48,648 nucleotides of DNA, taken from NCBI GenBank assembly GCA_910588545.1, contig CAJUOU010000007.1, positions 1-48,648 on the forward strand, written 5' to 3'. Within the stretch, counting starts at the first letter, position 1; each line of letters begins with the position of its first letter. The notes below the pieces were generated by a model. The model was given only the letters and a program-made list of their open reading frames with translations, was not told the origin of the DNA and made no database searches. A program made the translations under genes and the position numbers. Below, piece by piece: positions 43,125 through 48,648 of this stretch. The stretch is from an uncultured Christensenellaceae bacterium. Lineage in GTDB: Bacteria > Bacillota > Clostridia > Christensenellales > UBA3700.

Positions 43125-45515
43125 TCATATTAAAACTTTATAAGTCATTCCTTTTGTTGTAAGGAATTTTATTTTGTCATTTTCTACAAAGTAATCCAAT
43201 GGCATATCGGAGCTGTCTTTTATTACTACATCCGTCTTGCCCAATTTTAAAGCACACATACCACCATTGTTAGATTTGATAGCTAATTTTAAAAGTTTTC
43301 CGTCCTGCCACTCAAAGGATAGCTCGAAGTTTCCCCTTGCTACTATACCCGATATACTGCCGTTTCTCCATACACTAGGCAATGCAGGCAAAAGTTCAAT
43401 ATATCCCAAATTGCTTTGCATCAACATTTCGGTTACGCCCGCGGTATACCCAAAGTTTCCGTCTATTTGGAAAGGCGGATGTGCATCCCACATATTTGAG
43501 AATAATCCCGATTTAAACAGTTGATTGATTAACTTATATGCTCGGTCTCCGTCACATGCCCTTGCCCAAGTATTAATACGTTGCCCCATTGCCCAGCCTG
43601 TGCTTTTATCCCCTCGTTTGTTCAAGGAAACTTTTACTGCCTCCAGCCACTCGGGATGCAAATCTTTGTTTATCAAATCTCCGGGGAATAATCCTAATAA
43701 ATGCGACAAATGTCTATGATGAGTTTCGCCGATTTTGCCTAATTTGCTTTCAAAATACCACTCTTTTATTTGTCCGTCATCGCCGATTTCTATAGGATTT
43801 AGCTTTGCGATTTTACCATCCAATTCTTGTGCCAAATCGCTATCAATACCCAAAACATTTGCTGCCTCTACAGTATCGTTAAACAGCTGCCAAATCAAGG
43901 ATTGCTCGTAAGTATTACCCATTGTTCTAGGTCCATGTTCGGGAGAATATGCGGGAACAGTCACAAGTCTGCCCGTTTTTTTATCTTCCACAAGCGTATC
44001 TTTAAAGTACAAGCTTGCCTCACGTAGCATTGGATAAATTACTTCTTCCAAATATTCCTTATCGCCTGTATACTCGTAATAATCGTATACATTTTGCAAA
44101 ATCCATGCCGTTGCCGCAGGCGACCAACCCCAACTGAACTCCCAACCGGGGCAAGTCCAACCGAAAGGTGTATTTTGGGTATGAAAAACAAAACCATTTT
44201 TCGCGTTTTCATCACTTACAATACCCGCATAAGTTGCGGCAGTAACTCTGCCCGGCTTGCGTAAACTGTCCACATACTTAATAAGCGGTATGGCACATTC
44301 TGCAAGATTTGTGCTGTACGTTGGCCAATAATTCATTTGCAAATTTACGTTCATGTGATAGTCAGAGCCCCAAGGCGGATTATCGCGATTATTCCAAATT
44401 CCTTGCAAGTTTGACGGCAAAAGGTCCGTTGACCTTGAGGTTGCAATGGTCAAATATCTTCCGTAGTTATAAAGCAGTTCTTCCAAATATCTTTTTTGTT
44501 CGGGTTTGATAATTCCACTGCGGTATTTTTTTAAAAGTCTATCCGTTGTGATATTACTATCTATAGCACCAATATTAAATTTAACCTTATCATAAAGTGC
44601 CGTATAATCGGCAATATGCTCCGCTTTTAGTGTGTCATACCCCTTTTGTACAGCTTTTTCTATCAACTCATCTACTTTTTTTGCAAGCTGTTTTTCACTC
44701 TCGCCCGTCCTATAAGCGGGATATATAGGCGCGTAGTCGGTAGCTGCGGAAACTATAAGCACAACGCTTTCCGCCCCACTCACACTCAAAACCTCGCCGT
44801 TAGCCGCAATTTTGCCACCCGTTACAACATCCATACGAGCATAATATTGCAAATCGTTATCCTCCAACTTTCCGCAAGTAACAATACTATTTGCTTTGGC
44901 AGTGCTTAAACCGCCGTGTGCGGATGGAAAAGACAAGTCAACATTCAATTTTTCCTGTCCGTCAGCAGCCAATTTGATTACCAAAACTTTATCGGGATAG
45001 GAGGCAAAATATTCCCTTGTAAAATTGCTGTTTCCTCCACTATAACTTACACCTGCAACGGCGCTATCTAGGGACAGATATCTATTGTAGTTGCTAGCCT
45101 TTTTAAAGCTGTGGTGCATTTTTATATTTATCTCGCCAAAGCATTGAAAAGCACCATATCCATCTTCTAATCCTACAAGTTTGTCACACAATGCGGCTGC
45201 TTTATCATCCTCGCCTTGCTCAAACAATTTTTTGACTTGCAAATAATAATCGTTTACCGTTTTGCCGTTTTCGTCCTTTTGAGTCAAATTGCCGCCGTTA
45301 TATTGCGGCCTTTTTGGAGATGGTCCACCTTTCCACAAAGTTTTTTCATTAAAAATTATGCGTTCGTCAAAAACTTCGCCATATATACTGCCGCCAATCA
45401 TTCCGTTGCCTATAGGCAAAGTGTTTTGCTGCCAAATCTCAATCTCTTTTGATTTTGCGGATATAAAATAATTTATCCCCAACGATTTTGCCGATTTATC
45501 AAAATTGATTTTCAT
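43125..45515 (-). CDS. Glycoside hydrolase family 95, alpha-L-fucosidase type
   Basis: A 796-residue GH95 enzyme, an inverting alpha-L-fucosidase, usually active on alpha-1,2-linked fucose. The N-terminal LPIGNGMIGGSIYGE...IFNEKTLWKGGP is the family signature. The catalytic barrel has NNRDNPPWGSDYHMNVN and LQMNYWPT, with the catalytic Asn pair, and EQSLIWQLFNDTVEAANVLG around the general acid. It has no signal peptide, so it works inside the cell on imported oligosaccharides (inference). A longer frame from 45554 exists, but AAGGGAG is placed for the ATG at 45515. Confidence 0.93.
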   Translation of the reverse strand: MKINFDKSAKSLGINYFISAKSKEIEIWQQNTLPIGNGMIGGSIYGEVFDERIIFNEKTLWKGGPSPKRPQYNGGNLTQKDENGKTVNDYYLQVKKLFEQGEDDKAAALCDKLVGLEDGYGAFQCFGEINIKMHHSFKKASNYNRYLSLDSAVAGVSYSGGNSNFTREYFASYPDKVLVIKLAADGQEKLNVDLSFPSAHGGLSTAKANSIVTCGKLEDNDLQYYARMDVVTGGKIAANGEVLSVSGAESVVLIVSAATDYAPIYPAYRTGESEKQLAKKVDELIEKAVQKGYDTLKAEHIADYTALYDKVKFNIGAIDSNITTDRLLKKYRSGIIKPEQKRYLEELLYNYGRYLTIATSRSTDLLPSNLQGIWNNRDNPPWGSDYHMNVNLQMNYWPTYSTNLAECAIPLIKYVDSLRKPGRVTAATYAGIVSDENAKNGFVFHTQNTPFGWTCPGWEFSWGWSPAATAWILQNVYDYYEYTGDKEYLEEVIYPMLREASLYFKDTLVEDKKTGRLVTVPAYSPEHGPRTMGNTYEQSLIWQLFNDTVEAANVLGIDSDLAQELDGKIAKLNPIEIGDDGQIKEWYFESKLGKIGETHHRHLSHLLGLFPGDLINKDLHPEWLEAVKVSLNKRGDKSTGWAMGQRINTWARACDGDRAYKLINQLFKSGLFSNMWDAHPPFQIDGNFGYTAGVTEMLMQSNLGYIELLPALPSVWRNGSISGIVARGNFELSFEWQDGKLLKLAIKSNNGGMCALKLGKTDVVIKDSSDMPLDYFVENDKIKFLTTKGMTYKVLI

Positions 45516-45661
45516 ACTAATATCTCCCTTAAACAAACTGCTTTTTGTTATCACATTTATTGTAACATACCCACCGATTTACTGTCAATACGAAATTTAA
45601 TTTTAATGTTATAATATAAATTAAACATAAAAAACCGTAAAAAATCGCTACTAAACAAAAA

Positions 45662-45689
45662 AATAACTTTGACAACTGCCAAAGTTATT
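45662..45689 (-). terminator. Terminator of the glycyl-tRNA synthetase gene
   Basis: AATAACTTTG (45662-45671) pairs exactly with CAAAGTTATT (45680-45689), followed leftward by seven T. Confidence 0.85.
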
Positions 45690-45705
45690 CCGTATTTGTA
45701 TTCTT

Positions 45706-47091
45706 TTAATATTCCAAATTCTTTGTCAAATATTCGTCAAGCTCGTCTATTGAAATTCTTACTTGAGCCATGCTGTCACGCTCACGCACGGTTACACAGT
45801 TATCTTCCAAACTATCAAAATCGATTGTTACGCAGTAAGGAGTACCGATTTCGTCTTGACGGCGATATCTTTTACCAATACTTGCTGTCTCATCAAAGGT
45901 ACAACTGAATTTCTTGCAAAGATTTTTATAAATCTCCTCTGCTTTTTCGGTAAGTTTCTTTTGAAGAGGCAACACAGCAACTTTGTAAGGTGCTAAAGCG
46001 TGGTGCAAATGCAATACAACTCTTGTATCTCCGCCTTCGAGTTCTTCCTCTTCATAAGCGTTGCAAAGGAATGCCAAAACCATTCTGTCTGCACCCAAAG
46101 AAGGTTCTACAACATAAGGCACATACTTTTCATTAGTAACAGGGTCAGTATATTCCATATTCACACCACTTGTTGTTTGGTGTGCTTTCAAATCATAGTC
46201 TGTTCTGTCCGCGATACCCCAAAGCTCTCCCCAACCAAATGGGAACAAATACTCAAAGTCTGTAGTTGCTTTCGAATAGAAAGACAGTTCTTCCTTATCG
46301 TGGTCACGAAGTTTCAACCTTTCCTGTTTGATACCTAAACCAAGCAACCAATCACGGCAATATGCCCTCCAATACTCAAACCACTCTAAATCAGTACCAG
46401 GTTTGCAGAAAAACTCAAGCTCCATTTGTTCAAATTCACGTGTACGGAAAGTAAAGTTGCCTGGAGTAATTTCATTACGAAAACTCTTACCTATTTGACA
46501 TACTCCAAAAGGAACTTTCATTCTTGTAGTTCTTTGTACATTTTTAAAGTTTACAAAAATACCTTGTGCAGTCTCCGGTCTTAGGTAAACTGTATTTGCA
46601 GTGTCTTCGTTTACACCTTGGAAAGTTTTAAACATCAAGTTGAACTGTCTCACGCCTGTAAAATTGCTGTTACCGCAATCGGGACAAGCAATCTTGTTGT
46701 CTATGATAAACTTTTCCATCTGCTCGTTAGTCCAACCTGCAATATTAATATCTAAATTATGTTTTGCAATGTAGTTTTCAATCAAATTATCAGCTCTGTG
46801 TCTTGCTTTACAGCTTTTGCAGTCCATAAGAGGGTCGGAAAAACCACCAACGTGTCCACTTGCAACCCAAACATTAGGGTTCATCAAAATTGCACAGTCA
46901 AGCCCTGTATTTAATGGTTGCTCAGTCACAAATTTTTTCCACCAAGCTTTTTTTACATTGTTTTTTAGCTCTACACCCAAAGGACCGTAATCCCAAGTGT
47001 TGGCTAATCCACCATAGATTTCACTTCCTGAAAATATAAATCCTCTAGACTTGCAAAGTGCAACAAGTTTTTCCATTGTTAATTGTCCCAT
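45706..47091 (-). CDS. glyQS: Glycyl-tRNA synthetase, single-chain type
   Basis: A 461-residue class II synthetase of the alpha2 kind. The N-terminus FIFSGSEIYGGLANTWDYGP is family-specific. Motif 2 (FRNEITPGNFTFRTREFEQME) and motif 3 (LGADRMVLAFL) are clear. A zinc-binding set (CKSCKARH ... CPDCGN) is present. The C-terminal anticodon-binding domain starts near VVLHLHHALAPYKVAV. The 189-bp leader has no T-box (no AGGGTGGNACCGCG) although many Firmicute glyQS genes have one. Single gene. Confidence 0.96.
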   Translation of the reverse strand: MGQLTMEKLVALCKSRGFIFSGSEIYGGLANTWDYGPLGVELKNNVKKAWWKKFVTEQPLNTGLDCAILMNPNVWVASGHVGGFSDPLMDCKSCKARHRADNLIENYIAKHNLDINIAGWTNEQMEKFIIDNKIACPDCGNSNFTGVRQFNLMFKTFQGVNEDTANTVYLRPETAQGIFVNFKNVQRTTRMKVPFGVCQIGKSFRNEITPGNFTFRTREFEQMELEFFCKPGTDLEWFEYWRAYCRDWLLGLGIKQERLKLRDHDKEELSFYSKATTDFEYLFPFGWGELWGIADRTDYDLKAHQTTSGVNMEYTDPVTNEKYVPYVVEPSLGADRMVLAFLCNAYEEEELEGGDTRVVLHLHHALAPYKVAVLPLQKKLTEKAEEIYKNLCKKFSCTFDETASIGKRYRRQDEIGTPYCVTIDFDSLEDNCVTVRERDSMAQVRISIDELDEYLTKNLEY

Positions 47092-47280
47092 ACCATAACT
47101 CCTATTTGAAATATTTAAAATTATTACTTATATAATAATTGATATTTTTTAACAAAAATAATACTAAATAATATGATAATATAAAACATAAAATTTGTCA
47201 AGCAGCAGTAACACTTTTAAAAAAATATGCGTACTATTAACTAGAGATAAACATCTCAACAATTTAAGGAGGTAAATGTT

Positions 47281-47493
47281 ATGAACGGATGTGGTAATAA
47301 CTGCTCATGTATTTGGATTATTTTAATACTTATCTGCTGCTGCGGTTGCGGTGGTAACTGTGGTAACAGCTGCAACAACAATGGTTGTGGTTGCATTATC
47401 CCATTACTTATTGTATGGTTATGCTGCTGTGGTGGTTGTGGCTGCAATAATAATTGCTGCGATAACAATAACTACAACTTTAACTGCAAATAA
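47281..47493 (+). CDS. Cysteine-rich membrane micropeptide (19 Cys in 70 residues)
   Basis: A 70-residue peptide with a perfect AAGGAGG ribosome site. It has two similar halves: CSCIWIILILICCCGCGGNC (8-27) and GCIIPLLIVWLCCCGGCGC (35-55), each a hydrophobic segment flanked by Cys/Gly/Asn clusters. It resembles the small proteins annotated as high-cysteine chorion-class proteins in Clostridia. The Cys residues may bind metal or cross-link a coat or wall layer; that is inference. Confidence 0.8.
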   Translation: MNGCGNNCSCIWIILILICCCGCGGNCGNSCNNNGCGCIIPLLIVWLCCCGGCGCNNNCCDNNNYNFNCK

Positions 47494-47523
47494 TAAATAA
47501 TCACAAATTACCTTAATACATAG

Positions 47524-47558
47524 CAAAAAGTCAAGTAGCTTACACCAAGCTACTTGAC
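47524..47558 (-). terminator. Strong intrinsic terminator
   Basis: GTCAAGTAGCTT (47530-47541) pairs exactly with AAGCTACTTGAC (47547-47558), followed leftward by five T. It ends the lipoprotein transcript and the candidate RNA gene. Confidence 0.9.
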
Positions 47559-47635
47559 TGAATCCCGTCACAACGTTTACTGCCCGATTGAATAGCCAAA
47601 CCCAAGCAGTTTAGACCTCGGCTTTAATCATTTTT
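47525..47635 (-). ncRNA. Candidate structured small RNA downstream of the lipoprotein gene
   Basis: About 85 nt between the lipoprotein stop and the terminator are clearly GC-richer than surrounding intergenic DNA and can form a stem CTGCTTG/CGGGCAG. On the minus strand a TTGCTA-N17-TATAAA lies at the very end of the lipoprotein gene and could start a separate transcript. No known family was recognised, and it could simply be a 3' UTR. Confidence 0.35.
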
Positions 47636-47649
47636 TATCGTTTATACAA

Positions 47650-48360
47650 TTATCTATGCTTTTTAGCAATAATTTCCCCCGTTTGAATATCTACAAGAGC
47701 ACAAAACATATTGTCGCTGTTTTCCACAACATTTACAAACCAAAAATATTCTTTGGGATTTTTTGACCTGTCGCAAGAAATTTTAATGTAAATCTCACTT
47801 TTAAATTCATTGCCGTCAAACATATCCTCCAAATCCTCGGCACAATTTTTGTATACGCTTTCCACTGCTTGTTTGTAATCGATTCCATTTGCATTTATGC
47901 TTGCCAAACTATATTCAAAAGTTTGGTCACCTAAAATTATGGCTACGCTTTTGATTACACCAAGCTTAGTTGCCTCTTCGATATTTGCGTTGTAATTTAT
48001 GCCTATTATGCTTTTTTCCAAGCTACCCTCATAAACACCGTTCTCGCCTGTAAGCTTAAATGTCAATCCCTTATTAGTCATATCAAGGTTTAACGGGGTC
48101 ACATTTAAAGTACAGTACTCTGTCATTTCGCCAACTTCGCCGTCTGCTATCAATGCCTTTTCACGAGAGCCGTCTACAACTTCTATATAAAAATTGCTAT
48201 CTTCTGCAGTTAGCATATCATTATTAAAGTAAGAGATATTGTTTTGCATTGATTGCAATTTTTTGTCTACTTTATTACAACCGACCAACAAAACGGACAT
48301 TACCGCAATTACCGCTATTAAAAGGATAATTAATAAACTTTTTTTGTTTGTTTTTTTCAT
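47650..48360 (-). CDS. Lipoprotein of unknown function
   Basis: A 236-residue lipoprotein: MKKTNKK, hydrophobic segment and lipobox LVGC (Cys28). The mature domain is a mix of short strands and helices with YNANIEEATKLGVIKSVAII and YKQAVESVYKNCAEDLEDMF. The C-terminal FWFVNVVENSDNMFCALVDI, followed by GEIIAKK, has the strand pattern of a PepSY-like module, as in other secreted regulators of proteases; membership is uncertain. Single gene. Confidence 0.65.
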   Translation of the reverse strand: MKKTNKKSLLIILLIAVIAVMSVLLVGCNKVDKKLQSMQNNISYFNNDMLTAEDSNFYIEVVDGSREKALIADGEVGEMTEYCTLNVTPLNLDMTNKGLTFKLTGENGVYEGSLEKSIIGINYNANIEEATKLGVIKSVAIILGDQTFEYSLASINANGIDYKQAVESVYKNCAEDLEDMFDGNEFKSEIYIKISCDRSKNPKEYFWFVNVVENSDNMFCALVDIQTGEIIAKKHR

Positions 48361-48470
48361 ACTTCACCTCACACACTAAATTATATGTGTGACTTTTTAG
48401 GATATGAATGTAATTTTAAATTAAGCAGTTTATTTTTATATCGTTTTTGTCTATCAAACAGCAAACTTCA

Positions 48471-48500
48471 AAAAACGTGCCGATTTTCGACACGTTTTTT
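48471..48500. terminator. Terminator following the partial dockerin gene
   Basis: ACGTGCCG pairs with CGACACGT with one mismatch, flanked by A and T runs. It serves the minus-strand gene ending at 48560. Confidence 0.8.
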
Positions 48501-48559
48501 TGTTAAAAGTTTGTACAATTAGCTTTATCATATAAAATTTTAGGTATAAAATTTCATAT

Positions 48560-48648
48560 TTAATACTTGTTTATATCCGTCTTTTTATTGATGGCTTGCT
48601 TTAACACTTCACTATCTGCTGTAGTTATTCCACCTTTGTTTAGTAGTA
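48560..48648 (-). CDS. C-terminal end of a further dockerin protein (cut by window edge)
   Basis: The last 28 codons of a minus-strand gene are visible, reading LLNKGGITTADSEVLKQAIN, a KKTDINKY tail, then TAA. This matches the second half of the dockerin at the end of the 16631-18577 protein (IINKGEVTTADAEIVKNVIEK). The gene enters from beyond the right edge, so its main domain is unknown. Confidence 0.75.
   Translation of the reverse strand, partial: LLNKGGITTADSEVLKQAINKKTDINKY

Noticed and set aside
47235..47260. Sporulation sigma-factor promoter before the Cys-rich peptide
   Set aside because: CGTACTATT differs at two positions from the sigma-K type -10 and no matching -35 was convincing.
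47092..47280. T-box leader for glyQS
   Set aside because: No T-box sequence or specifier stem-loop could be found in the 189-bp leader.
47256..47468. Gln/Pro/Leu-rich minus-strand frame
   Set aside because: It is the antisense shadow of the Cys-rich peptide gene and has no ribosome site.
47560..47635. tRNA gene in the GC-rich segment
   Set aside because: No acceptor stem, anticodon arm or TTC loop could be folded.

Overview
The window looks like chromosome from a low-GC, strictly anaerobic, gut-type Firmicute (Clostridia). Evidence: AT-rich intergenic DNA, strong TTGACA/TATAAT promoters and GGAGG ribosome sites; the [FeFe]-hydrogenase maturases HydE, HydG and HydF; formate-tetrahydrofolate ligase; an ECF vitamin transporter; a Spo0A-family regulator; dockerin domains; and glycan enzymes (GH95 fucosidase, sulfatase). 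No rRNA, tRNA, CRISPR array, IS element or prophage was seen. The genus cannot be named from sequence alone.

Layout. 1-2020: start of a secreted beta-helix protein (minus strand, runs off the left edge) with a divergent small-RNA gene. 2068-6275: guaA, then the probable pantothenate transporter-coaX-hom operon. 6549-8345: two tandem XRE-repressor/SLOG modules, the first with a decayed SLOG gene. 8459-12861: SdpI-like membrane protein, glnS, fhs and a DUF1858 protein. 13369-18577: secreted M28 peptidase, sulfatase, then a second small-RNA gene with a complete beta-helix/dockerin protein. 18681-24931: large membrane protein, then trmB-hydE-hydG-hydF. 25100-26047: 2-hydroxyacid dehydrogenase. 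26133-32160: a seven-gene, riboswitch-controlled, cobalamin-type ECF transporter operon. 32274-35225: small membrane proteins, a YgjP-like metallopeptidase and a PlsC acyltransferase. 35253-37270: a 5'-truncated third copy of the small-RNA element, then a Spo0A-like gene with a partner gene and an array of 0A boxes. 37616-40608: three-gene MacB/FtsX-type ABC system. 40913-43060: SNF2 helicase. 43125-47091: GH95 fucosidase and glycyl-tRNA synthetase. 47281-48648: cysteine-rich micropeptide, a candidate structured RNA, a lipoprotein, and the last 28 codons of another dockerin protein.

Most novel signals. (1) A paralogous small-RNA gene, with its own consensus promoter and intrinsic terminator, lies divergently upstream of each beta-helix gene. 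Both divergent transcripts probably begin at the same 26-bp palindrome, and this upstream block is far better conserved than the proteins. (2) GuaA has lost the core of its glutaminase domain. (3) The Spo0A-like protein has Glu in place of the phosphoacceptor Asp and lies behind four in-line 0A-box-like sites. (4) The paired XRE/SLOG modules have clear palindromic operators. (5) A single homing-endonuclease-associated repeat protein sits inside the vitamin-transport operon.

How the genes fit together. The secreted or surface products (beta-helix/dockerin proteins, M28 peptidase) act outside the cell; the fucosidase and sulfatase lack signal peptides and probably act on imported sugars. Fhs and hydrogenase maturation serve fermentative one-carbon and hydrogen metabolism. 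The ECF systems import pantothenate and a corrinoid.
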